This document shows positions 33,140 through 44,734 of a stretch of DNA of 64,000 nt, in pieces. This stretch comes from Dasypus novemcinctus (taxonomy: Eukaryota > Chordata > Mammalia > Cingulata > Dasypodidae). The stretch's first letter is position 1, and each line of letters begins with the position of its first letter. The DNA is taken from positions 192,491,216 through 192,555,215 of the forward strand of contig NC_080673.1 of NCBI RefSeq assembly GCF_030445035.2, in the 5' to 3' direction. The position numbers were made by a program, and so were the translations under genes. The notes beneath the pieces are model-generated. The model searched no databases. It had not been told where the DNA came from and was given only the letters and a program-made list of their open reading frames with translations.

Positions 33140-33312
33140 CAAGTATGACCTGGTAAAACAAATTTGGGTTTAAACCTTGGCTTTGTCCCCTTGATGCTGT
33201 GTGATCTTAAGTAAGTTTCTTAATTTTTCTGAGCCTGGACTTTAGATTGTGAAGTGAAGGGTCAATGCGTGTAAAATGTATGTAAAAGTATATAGTAGGT
33301 ACTCAATAAAAG
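33140..33312 (+). mobile_element. MIR, plus strand
   Basis: GGGTTTAAACCTTGGCTTTG, GTGTGATCTTAAGTAAGTTTCTTAATTTTTCTGAGCC and GTAGGTACTCAATAAAAGG are MIR in order. A short GATGAC run follows at 33319-33338. Confidence 0.75.
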
Positions 33313-33339
33313 GGATCAATGATGATGATGACGATGATC

Positions 33340-34170
33340 CCCCTATTCTCTATTCTATCAGCAAATTAATTTGCATATGTCATGCAAAATTTTGCTTGAT
33401 TTCTTAAAAGTGTATTTTAATTTTTTATTAAACAGCTTGCACTAGTGTATTTCAAAGCAATGAACAAAATCCACTATAATGTGCTCTAGATGGGACTTGT
33501 GATGTCGATGGTCTCATATTATTTGATATTACCATAAGGGTTTTTCACTGTCACGTAGTCACAATGACATAAAAATCATATACCTTCTTGTAGGAGGGTA
33601 ATTGTTTGGCTTAATCGCCATGATCCTCCCCAAATTTTAGGTTATAATGATCCCTCAGATATACCTATAGTAAGTATTCATATTAAGAGTTTCCAGTATA
33701 CAGGACTGTGCATGTGCTACTTCTGTTGGGACAAAGCTGTGATGGGAGTTTGTTTTAAGAACCATTCAGCAAAGAGAAGAGAATATTGAAATGCTACCCT
33801 TTGCAAATGCCTTTGCAGAGTCTCCTCAATAGTGACCAAAGGAGAGGACTCTAGAGCACACATCCACTGGCCTTGACTAGCCTGAAAAAGTCTGCTTCTC
33901 AGTATGCAGCCCAGCACTGACTTCTCCAGGGGAGTTGTGTCAGCACTGGTGGGAAGCCTGGAGTACCACCTGCATGTCTGGACTGATAACAGCCCTGCCA
34001 ATTGATCCATTGTGACACCTTGTGGCTTACTCCTCATAACACAGTGAAAATGCACATCCCGGTAGAACCGGTGGTATGCTAAAGGGTACTGTGTGTACGT
34101 TTCTGGCCAGAGGGAGGAGGTTGATGGGCAGGTAGGCTGTCTCTGCTTCTCCTAGAGATACAATTGGAGT
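33340..34170. other. Unassigned intronic sequence
   Basis: No repeat recognised. A 112-codon minus frame at 33717-34055 has no family match and is taken as chance. Confidence 0.4.
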
Positions 34171-34188
34171 GACACTGCACTGATTTTT

Positions 34189-34550
34189 TAAAAAATTATT
34201 TTTATATATTCCCTTACTCCCCACTGAGATGGCTCCCTTGTCTGTCTGCTTGTCAGGCACTGGAAACTGAACCTGGGACCTCCCATGTGGCAGGCGAGTG
34301 CCCAACCGCTTGAGCCACTTCTGTTCCCTGCTGATTGCATCATCTGCTGGTTGTGTCATCTGTTGGTTGCGGCATCTGCTCGTTATGGCGCCTGAGTCTT
34401 GTGGCATCTTGCTCGTTGCAGGGTCTTGCTGGTTACAGGCTCTTGCTGTTTGCAGGGTCTGCTCTTCGTGGCGTCTACTCGTCTTCTTTAGGAGACACCA
34501 GGAACCGAACTCTGGGTCTCCCATGTGGGAGGTGGGTGTCCAATTGCTCC
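34189..34550 (-). mobile_element. Dimeric SINE (DAS-type) with internal degenerate tandem repeats, minus strand
   Basis: Two tRNA-like heads in antisense (ACTGAACCTGGGACCTCCC near 34267 and ACCGAACTCTGGGTCTCCC near 34503). The 170 bases between them hold degenerate repeats of a 16-17 base unit of the type GTTGCGGCATCTGCTC. CACTGCACTGATTTT at 34174-34188 is matched by CACTGCCCTGATTTT at 34551-34565, a 15-bp target-site duplication with one change. Confidence 0.82.
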
Positions 34551-34565
34551 CACTGCCCTGATTTT

Positions 34566-35430
34566 GTCCCATGAATATTAGTGTAGGGCTTCCTTGGTTT
34601 TGCGTATTGCATTCTTTAAAATTATGCATACTTTCTTACACTTCATTTCATTAACCAGGGCACCTGTGATTTTATTTAAGTTCCACATTAATAATAATTT
34701 TTTAATCATCCTTTCTTGAAATACCTTGCATAGTTCAAACGTGAAATTGTTTGCAGATTATTTTCGGGGTGGGGACAGGGTACATGCTTATTCAATTTTG
34801 CTTCCCAATGTAGGTCATTTCTTAAGACTTGTGAGGATTTTATCTTGATACTGAAAATCTGTGCAGACAAACAAAAGCTAGGCCATTAAACAAGGCTGAC
34901 CATTTGGCAGCGCACACAGAAAACAGTCCTTTCATCCCTTATAGTTTTAAACATGGCTACCCTACAGTGGCTGGAATTTCTTACTTGGAATTGAAATTAA
35001 GTAATTGATATATATTACCTGCCTTTGAGAGGTTCCAATCTAGTGGAGTCTACCACTTTCAAATGAGCTGAATCCTAGAATAGACATTTGAGATAATCTA
35101 GCCCCAAACCTGATTTTGGAGGTGCGGAAACCAAGGCTGGACACAGGTGGTGCTTCCCTGGACTCGTGTGGTGCAGTCAGAAGCAGATCCAAGGTTTCCT
35201 TTGTTGGAGCACCACCTTCCTGTCTAGTATTGATCGTTAGCATCAGGCTACAGATGTTGAAAAACACGCCTTGATTGTTTTAGAAGTTATGCTTGTTTTC
35301 TCAACTTTTTCAATTTATTTACAATAACATTGCACATGATTTAAAATATTTGTATATCTTCCTGACTTTTAAAACCAATGTTGATTAATGTTAGTATAAT
35401 TCATTACCAACGCAGAGTATTTGCAAAGTG
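34566..35430. other. Unassigned intronic sequence
   Basis: No repeat or gene recognised; AT-rich with no long frames. Confidence 0.4.
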
Positions 35431-35469
35431 CAGCAATATGTAAAGAGGTAAATAAAAACTGTTTTAATT

Positions 35470-35640
35470 CTATCATGCAAAAACTGCCTCTTCTATGGCA
35501 TACAGATTCAAGACTACAGCATCCGTCTTACAGAAATTCCCAGCCTATTAACCTGCCCTGCTGAATTTGGACTTGCCAGCCCCCACAACTGCATGACCTG
35601 ATTCCTTAAAATAAATCTCTTTATAATTTTTATATAAATA
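35470..35640. mobile_element. Interspersed-repeat fragment, family not resolved
   Basis: GCCTATTAACCTGCCCTGCTG, GGACTTGCCAGCCCCCACAAC and CCTTAAAATAAATCTCTT look like the 3' part of a mammalian LTR-type repeat. I cannot fix the family. Confidence 0.4.
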
Positions 35641-35695
35641 CTTTAAAATAAATACTCTTTATACTTGCTGTTAACATTTTAGTGTATGATTTTAA

Positions 35696-35720
35696 TGTGC
35701 GCACACACACACACACATAC
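35696..35720 (+). repeat. (CA)n microsatellite
   Basis: Alternating CA steps opening with GTGCGC, inside AT-rich DNA. Confidence 0.75.
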
Positions 35721-35739
35721 ATTTTTATATGCTTAGGAG

Positions 35740-36640
35740 CATATTGAAGTCCCCTTTTGAATCCAGCTCTTTTAACTAAAATTTTATTTTGAGTATTTCA
35801 CTGTGTCTTTAAATGGTCTTAAAATATAATTCGGAGTTGCCTGAATTGTTCCTCTATCTGCTTATGTTTTTTCAAATGAACACTATGGAATTGCATCAAA
35901 TTATTTGACCCTTTTGCACCATGATTTGAATTCAGAGAGCTCAGTATTCTTAACAATCATACCCCCTAGTAAGAAGGAGGGATACTCTACAAAGTGGTTT
36001 GCTGTTATTGCCATTACCGTTTAAGATTGGGCAGAAATCTTGACTCCAGGGCTCTCTCTGTCTCCTTTTTGAAAGATTTATACCTCCAGTTTGAGGGTGG
36101 ACCCTTTTTTTTTTTTAACTTTTCTTTCTCATGTTATTTGTGAGTCAAGAGGTAGTGAGCACACATCTTTGCACAAGGCCTGTAAATCAAAGGATTTATT
36201 TTTGTACAAGTTACGTGGGGAGGAGGGAGCATCAATTAATTTTAAGAGCTAGTATTGCTCTAGAGCTGGTAGGTTGAGGTATAGAAATAAATTTATGACA
36301 CCTCATGAAGGACAGATCTTTGATTCAAGGAGAAGAGGGTGTTATCTCAAAAAGTGGTGTACATGAGCTGTAGACAATGCCACCTTGTTTTTCCCACTGG
36401 GTCAATAGAACATTGGAGTCAGGGACTGTCTTCACAGGTGTATGTCCTTCATGACAATTGACATTCTCTGTGTCCAGTTGCAGTCTTGGTTTAAATGCAT
36501 CTTTCCCAGAGACAGACACTTTATAACTGGTTTCTGAGTTGTCACTGCTTTTATATGGGTAACGTGCATTTTATAAAATTGTCTTCCTTCATAGATGCCT
36601 CTGTCACAACACAGTGGTCTTTAATAAGACTACGTCCCCT
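35740..36640. other. Unassigned intronic sequence
   Basis: No repeat or gene recognised. Confidence 0.4.
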
Positions 36641-36644
36641 ACCA

Positions 36645-36890
36645 CAAAGCATAAGCTTTAAGGGCTGAACTTCTGGAGTTATCTAGCCTTATTTCTCTAC
36701 TTACTGGTCGTGTGACCTTGGGTAAGTTAATTTATCTCTCTGAGCCTGGGTTGGCCTCATTGGTAAATGTAGGGATGGTAATAGTACATATCTCCTTGGG
36801 TTTTTTGTGAGGCTCGCATGAGGGAATTCTTATAAAGGACTTAGCATAGTGCCTGCACCCAGTAAGTATTAACTGTTGTTATTATTATGG
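36645..36890 (+). mobile_element. MIR, plus strand
   Basis: CTACTTACTGGTCGTGTGACC, TTGGGTAAGTTAATTTATCTC and TAAAGGACTTAGCATAGTGCC are MIR in order. Confidence 0.8.
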
Positions 36891-36949
36891 CTGATTCATT
36901 TCATGGGTACTGAGCACTTCCCCTGGGTGGCATGACTGGTGCAGAGGTG

Positions 36950-37290
36950 GAGAGGGCATTCCTGGAAAGAGCGTAGTGAGAACACTGTCAGGATTTGCCG
37001 AGAAAGATGGTCTTCAGAGGTGAGTGGGGATTTGCCAAATGGGAAGGGTGTTTAGAAATGGCACATGCAAAGAGCCTTCAAAGAGGAGCCATTTCTAAGG
37101 AATGGTGAGAATTTGGCGCGGCCAGGACTTAGGGTCTGGGACATATGTATGAGTGTGAATCATGTATGTAGGGTGGGAGTGGGTGAGGGTGAGAGGAGAT
37201 AGAGCTGGAGAAGTAGGGGCCAGGTGGTGAAGGTTTCCGTATGCCAAGTCAGGGCCATGGTCTTTACCCTGTTGGGACTATAAATCGGAT
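36950..37290 (-). mobile_element. L2 fragment, minus strand
   Basis: AGAGGGCATTCCTGG, TGCAAAGAGCCTTCAAAG, GGGGCCAGGTGGTGAAGG and CAGGGCCATGGTC follow antisense L2. Confidence 0.6.
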
Positions 37291-37299
37291 GACACCATC

Positions 37300-37440
37300 A
37301 TGAACTGGGCCCTGGCGTCATTGTATACCTTCTCTGAGCCTTGGTTTCCTCACCTGGAAAATGAGACAACTCTAAGTCCATCTCATAGGCTTGTTTTAAG
37401 GAATTCAGTGAGATGAGGCCTCTAAGTCAGCACTTAGTAA
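37300..37440 (+). mobile_element. MIR, plus strand (3' part)
   Basis: TGAGCCTTGGTTTCCTCACC, AAAATGAGACAACTC and TCAGCACTTAGTAAG follow MIR from its core onward. Confidence 0.65.
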
Positions 37441-37444
37441 GAAT

Positions 37445-39355
37445 CAGTCAACAATAGCGCCCTAATATTGGGAAAAGGGAGCCAGTAAAGGTAGATTTTT
37501 GTGTTTGTTCGTTTATTTGCTTGGGGAGAGAAACAATAGATCTGCATTTGAGCTAGAACTTTCTGGTCGCTTTGTGGAGGTGAACTGGTGGCTTCTTTGG
37601 GGGTGTATTTGTCTGCTGAGAGGAGGGAATCAGGATGGGGAGAGGCACAAAAGGAAAAATTACACACACTTACTAGCTGAGTGAGCTATTTTTAGCCTAG
37701 AATGTCTGACGCAAAGGATGGATTTTCGTGGCATTTTTTAAGATGCAAAATTATCATAAGCCAAGGTTATGCAACTCGCCTGGTGACATTTTATTTGTCC
37801 ATCAGTGAGGCCCATGAGTGGGTCCATGATCCTCATAGCAAACATTTTAGAGAGCGGGTCCCAGGTTCTCTAGCCTAGACTTCCTCCTGCCTTGACAGAA
37901 CTGAGACCTGTATGGGAAGCCAGAAATGGTCTGCAGTGGCTTCTGGAACAACTCTCTTGGCCTGGCCCCAGGACCCTAAGATGTGGCAGTAAGTCAAGTG
38001 AGAGTTGTTTGGGAGGGAACGAAAAGAACAGACAGGGCTGAAATCCTACCCCATCCACGGCATGTAACTTGACTGTCTGCCCATAATGGTAGCGTGGGGA
38101 CAAGGATACATCATCAGAGAACCCTCTTGAGGACTGATTGACCTGATGCGTAGGTACCTGGTGGTGGTGGTTCTCCTATCCACATGCTGCTTCATGTCAC
38201 ATCCAAGCCCTTAGATTTTGTTCTTTTTTATGGTTGCTGCTTGAACCTTCTCGTGCTCTTTCCTCCCTAACCTTAAGCCTGTAGCATTAGGTAAATTTTT
38301 CCTTTTCCTGACCCTGTTTCCTCTTCAGACATCTCTGGATTTGGCTAGACATGAAGTCCAAGGTTCTTTTTTCCATCCCCAAAAGTCTATGATTCCAATT
38401 AGAGAGATGTTTTGTGCCTGCCACATTATAAACAAAGTCAAGGTAAATCATGTGTATTGACTATTTCTGCTGAGCCACCCCCCGCTCTTTTGCTCCCATC
38501 TTCTTTGGTGAGAGGATCCTGCTGAGTCCAGGGTCCTGCTTTTCCATGCAATCTGGCAGGAGCTGAAGGACCAGGTTTCACTTCAGTGCTTTGATCACCA
38601 TTGTCTTAAGACCTGCACATCAAAGAATGCCAGTGATCGTTCTTGTCATCCTAAAAGAACCTCAAGATGCAAGTGCAGGATGTACTAAAATTACAGAGCT
38701 CAATGGGTATCTTCTACTGACAATTTTTTAAAAAAGATTTAGATTCATTTGGACCAAGACTAGAAAATAAGCTTAAGGTGTTAGGTTATTCCAAAAAAGA
38801 CTGTTAATGCCTATTGGCTAAGTGCATTAAACTGCTTTGAAATGATCACTTGTGTGTTCTATTTTCAAGACTGCTTGCTGGGATGGTGATTTAAACCTAT
38901 TTTTTTGAGGACTCAAAACTTTGTATTTGTTGGAAAAAAAGTACTGTATTTGAAACAAATAAACATTAAAATACAGTTTATTATATTTCCAGGTGCTTAT
39001 CTGAAAGGAATGTATGTCAAGACATTTATAGTTAGAAACTGAAATCTCAGTCTTAATTCACTCCATTGTATTTCCAACAAGCTCAACCATATATAATATT
39101 ACCAGGTCTCCAGGGACCTCCTCGCAGTGACACCAGATACTCTTGGCATAACGAGAATGGAGAGAGTTTGGGGGAGGGGTAGTGGAAAGGGAATGGTTTC
39201 CAGTCCTAATTCTATATTTCCTGTAAATTTTTTATGGGGGCTGGGGAAAAGGAGAGAAGATAGAACTCTGCTGTTACTTTTATTACAGCTGTGATTTTAA
39301 AACCATTTAAATGTAGCGTTCACTGTGGCACCCTAAGGTGGCTACAATGGGAATG
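37445..39355. other. Unassigned 1.9 kb of intron
   Basis: No repeat family or gene recognised. Short pyrimidine runs and T-runs only. Could hold unique or conserved sequence. Confidence 0.4.
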
Positions 39356-39357
39356 CA

Positions 39358-39560
39358 CTGATTCATTCATTTCTCAAAGTTTACTTGGTTTTTACTGCGT
39401 GCTTGGTGAAGGAGGACTGAGAGACAGCCTGCCCTCAGGATGCTCATAGCCTAATGGGGGGAGGCATCCAATCAAACATCTAGTTTTGATGAAGGACAAT
39501 AAGTATTATATGGACAAGACCAGACTGTTGAGAGCACTGAGAAGGGAAGCTGTCCTAGCT
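39358..39560 (-). mobile_element. L2 3' end, minus strand
   Basis: ATTCATTCATTTCTC, GCCTGCCCTCAGGATGCTCATAGCC then GATGAAGGACAATAAG follow the antisense L2 terminus. Confidence 0.6.
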
Positions 39561-39690
39561 GGGTTGTTTTATTGAGACACACACGCACATATATGCACAC
39601 ACACACACTTTAGTTACTTATGTCATGTAGTAAATTGTGACCCAAACATTCCCCATTCATATTTTTAATCGAGGGCACCATTAACTTTTT

Positions 39691-39884
39691 TTTTAGGAGC
39701 TACCCGAGATTGAAACCAAGACCTTGTACGTGGGAAGCAGGCGCTCAACAACAGCCATCAGCGCCCCCAGTGACATTTGTCTTTGGGTTTGTTTGTTTTG
39801 GTTTTGGGAAGTACCAGGGATCGAACCTGGGACCCTGTGCATGGGAAGCAGGTGCTCAACCACTCGAGCTACATCCGCTTCCCA
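39691..39884 (-). mobile_element. Dimeric DAS-type SINE, minus strand
   Basis: Two antisense tRNA-like heads (GAAACCAAGACCTTGTACGTGG and GATCGAACCTGGGACCC) joined by a T/G-rich linker, ending GCTACATCCGCTTCCC. ACCATTAACTTTTT at 39677-39690 is similar (12 of 14) to ACCACTGACTTTTT at 39885-39898, the aged target-site duplication. Confidence 0.75.
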
Positions 39885-39899
39885 ACCACTGACTTTTTG

Positions 39900-40428
39900 A
39901 TGGTACTATGTATCTGGTCATCTTTACAGGAATTAAGCTGCTTAAATATTCAATAACAGGGGATAAAGACAGGAAGCATAAAAGCACCGGTGAAGGCTGC
40001 GGGCAGGTCACGTACCGGACTATGTGATAAACCTTGGGTGAGGGAGAAAGTAAAAAGGCAGTTTCTCTTAAGCCCATTTAAAAACCAAGATGTGGCAAAA
40101 ATAATCCTATTTTTTCCCCAGACCATGAGAAATTGTTTGCGTATAGGGTGGAAAATTTCATCCTTACCAAGGGATCGACACAGTCATTTTCGTGAAACTT
40201 CCAGGTTGTTACTTAGTAAATCTTTAAAGGGAAAAGTAAGGAGAAGAAAAAGAAGAAATCTCTTTTCCCCCAACCATAGTATATAGTTAGACAATATTGA
40301 AAGAACTTCAGACGGAAAATAGATCATGTAAAGCTTTGAATGGTTAGGTATCTATAAAACTGAAGGGGAAAGATGAGGAGAAGCAGAATCTCAAACATGC
40401 CAGAGCAGGAACAAGGATATCAAGGTAG
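39900..40428. other. Unassigned intronic sequence
   Basis: Nothing recognised. A 98-codon plus frame at 39990-40286 has no family and is taken as chance. Confidence 0.4.
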
Positions 40429-40431
40429 GGA

Positions 40432-40640
40432 ATAGTTACTGAGTGCTCGCTGCATACCCTCGGGCCTCAGCTGAGCTACACATCCGCACTGGAAGTCGGA
40501 TTATTATCCCCGTTTTTTCTGTGCGGGAAGGTGAGGCTGAGCGAGGCTTAGCAGTTAGCTCAGGGGTTCACAGTGAGCAAGCGGCACACCGTGTCTTGAA
40601 CCTGGAGTCCCCCAAATCCGCGGCTGTGCTCTTTACCCTT
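40432..40640 (-). mobile_element. MIR, minus strand
   Basis: TTACTGAGTGCTCGCTGC, TTATTATCCCCGTTTTTTC and GTCTTGAACCTGGAGTCCC are antisense MIR with several CpG changes. Confidence 0.65.
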
Positions 40641-40744
40641 CGATTATACTCCTTGTGGACAGCACCCCACCTGACAGATGAAGAAACTGAGGCCTGGGGT
40701 GGTAAAAGTGTTGCCGGATTTGCTCTAGGTTCTTGGCTAAGCTA

Positions 40745-41400
40745 CAAAAATGAATTGTAAATGCAAGCCAGTTTAGTTAGGCCAATAATTTGTTAAGGAA
40801 CTGAGAGAAGAGAAATGGGAGAAAATAACACATTACGGGTTCCAGGTAGAGAGGAAAGGGGCTGAAAAGAGATGAAGAGGGCTGATTTGCAGACCATAAT
40901 TTCCCATCACAGATTGCAAAGCCTGGGGTTTACTTGTGTGCTGATGCAGGCAGGGGGAGAAAAGGCAAGGACAGGGCTGGCGCTTGCTTTTTAAACCATT
41001 AATTATTCAGTCCCTTTGCTAATGTAGGGGGAAGAATCGCAGTTGTTTGCTGTTCTGATTGATTACCCCACCTCTCAGGCCCCCTGGAGGGCCCAATGAG
41101 AAGGCCCCTGGAGAATGTCCAGAGCTTCTCTATAATTGCGGAGGAAATCCTGTTCCGAATGGGGCTTCTCTCAAGGTTCTTCCAGCAGCCATCTTGTGGG
41201 GTATCCATGGCTACCTGTTCAATGGCGATGGTTTTTCTGCCAGGTGGCAAATTCGTCTCTTTAGTCCCTAACTAGCCTGCCCCAAAAGCACAGGCCTTGG
41301 GTGGATACTATGAGGCAGGGATAATGCTCCAAATGAAAACTTCTTATTGGTTGAGTGCTATGTCTTTGGTTCTTCAGTGGCCCCATGTCCAACTATGGCA
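40745..41400. other. Unassigned intronic sequence
   Basis: Nothing recognised; moderate GC. Confidence 0.4.
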
Positions 41401-41530
41401 CCAACCTGTGCACACAGATCATCCACTGAGGGGCCCACAGGACAGGAGCCTTCTTGAAGTCAGGTACCACACCTGGTTTGTGCTTGTAACAGCAGCACAG
41501 ACCCCAGGGCCAGGTGCATAGAAGAGACTC
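41400..41530 (+). mobile_element. L2 3' end, plus strand (fragment)
   Basis: GACAGGAGCCTTCTTGAAGTC, GGTACCACACCTGG and CCCAGGGCCAGGTGCATAG follow the L2 terminus. Confidence 0.5.
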
Positions 41531-41995
41531 CCTAGAGATCTTTTTTTTTTTTTAATTGAATAAAATCCTGAAGCTTAAACACAGTTGGCAGGACAGCTAA
41601 GTATAAGCTCCACACAGATGAGGACAGTGTTTGTCCTCTCCAGGAACAGCAGCCGTGGGGCATGTTTTTGTGAATTAGAAAATGGTGGTCCTGCCTGGTG
41701 AGCCTTCAGCCCTTTTGTGCAAAGGAAAAAGCTTCTGGTCCTCCTGGCAGCCACAGGCCCCAGGGGTGCGGCCAAGTGTTCTGGATTTCCACTCCCTCCT
41801 CTTACCCTCTTGGCCAGCTGCCTTTGTGGAGTGTAGAAACTGCCCAACAGTACGAGGAAGCCGGTTCGTATTTAAATTAGTCACCTAGAGTTTAACACAG
41901 GATGTGGAATCTAATTGGTCTTCACTAAATATTGGTTGAACAAATTAAGAACTTCAAAGATGGCTCTAAATTGTTTTCTGTCATTAGAATACAGT

Positions 41996-42262
41996 GCATT
42001 TTCAGGACTTGGAGTTGTCCTGGGTGGTGCTGCAGGGACAGATGCTGGACATGGTATGTCCTGCCATGGCCCACTGGGTGGACTGGGGGAGAGTGTAAAC
42101 TACAATGTAAACCACTATCCGTGTGGTGCAGCAGTGCTCCAAAATGTATTCACCAAATAGAATGAATGTGCCGCGATGATGAGAGAGGTTGTTGATGTGG
42201 GAGGAGTGGGGTGAGGGGGGTGGGGAATATATGGGAACCTCATATTTTTTTAATGTAACATT
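41996..42262 (+). mobile_element. Lineage-specific L1 3'UTR fragment, plus strand
   Basis: Shares ordered blocks with the L1 insertion at 15225-15927, such as AGGACTTGGAGTTGTCC, GAGAGTGTAAACTACAA, GTTGTTGATGTGGGAGGAG and TATGGGAACCTC. It lacks an obvious A tail, and I could not fix a target-site duplication. Confidence 0.75.
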
Positions 42263-42764
42263 AAAGTACAGGAGTGTGTTTGGGCCGTGCATCATGGAGA
42301 AGGCTGAAACTGAATTGGTTCTGAAAGGGATTATAGGGGTTGGATTTTTTAGGAGGAAGATGGGGCAGCCAGTGTGGAGAGAACAAAGGCCTGAGATGCC
42401 TCTGGGCAAAAGGTCTGGGGCAGAAATAGGAAGGGGTTGGCTGACTTCTGGGCAGAGCAATCTCTGCAGGTGTGAAGACAGTTGCACACCTCCAGGGGGC
42501 ACCATTCTTCTTGCAGGCCATAGGCACCATGGCCATAGAATGCTGTGTGAATGGGAATTCAAGGAGTGGTCAAGTTTCCTTTGGGCTTCTGGCGAGTCAG
42601 TCTTTTTTCTCTACCCACTTCCCTGCCAAAGTTCTCTCTTCTCAGGTATAATAGAAGCTGGTGTTGGAGGCCACTGAATACTTGGCTGAGAGTTTGGATT
42701 TGACTCACTAGTGACAGGGAGCCATAATATGTTCTTGAGCAGAAGCATTAACATCTTACCCCTC

Positions 42765-43560
42765 CTTCATTCAGCACATTTTTTTTTTGAGCACAGGATC
42801 AAGTGCTTACGTAAAATTATGTGTGAAAACAGATAAGGTCTTTCTTCAGGAAACTTAAAAATCAAGTAAGGGAGATATATAGCAATTAAATAATCACACT
42901 AATTAACGTATAGCTATAATGGGTAAAATGGACACCAACTAACACAATGTGCTAAAATCCAGGGAAGTAATCAAGCATGTGTCTATTATAGCATTAGATA
43001 AAGGAACCTGACTTAAATTGGTGGGGAGCGGTGGTCAGGGAAGTGATGTATCAGCCAAGATTTTAAAGAATGAATGGGATTTAAGTAGAAAAATGGAGGT
43101 AGGCCACCAAGACAGCATTCTAAAAGAGAAACAGCGAGTGAAAAGGTCCTGTGGGGGGGAAAGGGCAGATTGTCTGGAGTGCAGAGAGAATCGAAGAGAT
43201 GCCGGACACAAGCTGAGGCTGACGTTACAGGTTGGGGCTCGGCCTTGATTGACCATGGCTCAGCCATATTAAGGCTTTCATTTTAAGAACAATAGGAAGT
43301 GGGCCCCTTTTGGTGGGGACTTGAGAGAGGGCACACGATTGGAATGGCATTTTGTAAACATGCTCCATGCTGCCGAGCAGAGAATGGTTTGGAAGGACTT
43401 AATAGCAGATGCGGAAGACATGTTAGAAAAGGGCATTAGAGTTTTCTAGGCAAAAGAGGATGGTGAACTGGATCAACAAGGAGGCAGTAAGGGGAAGTTA
43501 CATGGAGATCTCTGGAGATGAACTGGGCAATGCTTGACACTGGATTGACCATGGTCAGTG
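42765..43560 (-). mobile_element. L2, minus strand, long copy
   Basis: TTCATTCAGCACATTT start, GGTCAGGGAAGTGATG near 43032, TAGGAAGTGGGCCCC near 43293, and AGAGTTTTCTAGGC near 43440 run through the antisense L2 for nearly 800 bases. It is diverged, with a gap around 43150-43260. Confidence 0.65.
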
Positions 43561-43666
43561 CTGGGTGACCCAATTAGAGAGTAGGGACTCCCTCAGGCTT
43601 CATCTATAGCCATTCTTGTCAACAGCATGTACCTATGTCGTCGAGCCCAATCTCAGTGCACATTTT

Positions 43667-44089
43667 TTTTAAAGGTTTATTTCTATTTATTTCTCTCCCT
43701 GCCCTTCGGCCGCCCCCCCCCCCCAGTTGTCTGCTCTCTGTGTCCATTCGCTGTGTGTTCTTCCATGTCCACTTGCATTCTTGTTAGCAGCACCAGGAAT
43801 CTGTGTCTCTTTTGTTGTGTCATCTTGCTGCAGCAGCTCTCCGTGTGTGCCGTGCCACTCTTGGGCAGGCTGTGCTTTTTTTTATGTGGGGTGGCTCCCC
43901 TTGCAGGGCATACTCTTTGCACGTGGGGCTCCCCTACATGGGGACACCCCTGCGTGGCACAGCACTCCTTGCATGCATCAGCACTGCGCATGGGCCAGCT
44001 CATCAAATGGGTCAGGAGGCCCTGAGTTTGAACCCTGGACCTCCCTTGTGGTAGGCAGACGCTCTATCAGTTGAGCCAAATCTGCTTCC
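43667..44089 (-). mobile_element. Full-length DAS SINE, minus strand
   Basis: Starts with the reversed A/T tail, includes CCCAGTTGTCTGCTCTCTG, CTTGGGCAGGCTG, GTGGGGCTCCCC, TTTGAACCCTGGACC and GAGCCAAATCTGCTTCCC. CTCAGTGCACATTTT at 43652-43666 is matched by CTCAGTATACATTTT at 44090-44104 (13 of 15), an aged target-site duplication. Confidence 0.9.
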
Positions 44090-44109
44090 CTCAGTATACA
44101 TTTTAATGA

Positions 44110-44640
44110 TGTTCACTCTACATGCTTCCCAGAATCCATGTGAAATAGCTGTAAGAGCATACCCTCTTTATCCATTAAGTCTACCAAACTCCTCGATAGC
44201 CTTCCCTGCTTCCACTGAGCTGTCGATTTCTCAAGCCTCTTTCCCTTACCCGCTTTTGCTTACATTCTACTTTCACAACATCTTCATTACTTACTATTTT
44301 GCTCAATATTCTTCTAATTTTTTTAATGCAAAGATTGATTAAGAGTTCATTCTTTTCCCCATTTTTGAGTCGTCTTTATTCTGTTTCATAGATGGTAGTG
44401 GTCCTGATTTCTTTGAAGTGCCTCTTGCCTTGAAAAGCTCTCCAATTCTCTTAAGTCCATTTGCCGTTTTGTTGGCCTGCCTTCCTTTTTCCTATAAGCT
44501 TTAAGTATGGCATTATGGTTTTCTTTCATCCCCTTTTCTCTTTTTCAGATACAACTGTAGACACTTTGCTACTCCAAGATTGCTAAGCAATGTCTTGTAC
44601 AGTGTGGAGGCTCAATAAATATTGGTCAAATTTGTTCCTT
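44110..44640 (+). mobile_element. L2 3' part, plus strand (decayed)
   Basis: Only the 3' end is clear: AATGTCTTGTACAGTGTGG then CTCAATAAATATTGG. The bases before it fit a decayed L2 3'UTR. Confidence 0.5.
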
Positions 44641-44706
44641 TTATTGAATGTGCAGACTTTGATGGAACCACTTAAAATGCTTCTTGTACATGATCTCTTT
44701 TTTATC

Positions 44707-44734
44707 TGTGTGTGTGTGTGCGCGCGCGCGTGTG
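44707..44734 (+). repeat. (TG)7(CG)5(TG)2 alternating purine-pyrimidine run
   Basis: 28 bases of unbroken pyrimidine-purine alternation, five of the steps CG. Z-DNA-prone by composition. Confidence 0.85.

Noticed and set aside
33319-33338. Short GATGAC repeat considered as CRISPR or regulatory array
   Set aside because: A simple mammalian microsatellite next to a MIR end; no spacers.
34027-34629. 200-codon minus-strand open frame, the longest here
   Set aside because: Most of it is the SINE at 34189-34550 and its tail; repeat-derived translation, not a gene.
42002-42562. 186-codon minus-strand open frame
   Set aside because: The part from 42002 to 42262 is antisense L1 3'UTR; the rest has no family.
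43627-44074. Overlapping plus and minus frames above 100 codons
   Set aside because: All lie in the full-length minus-strand DAS SINE.
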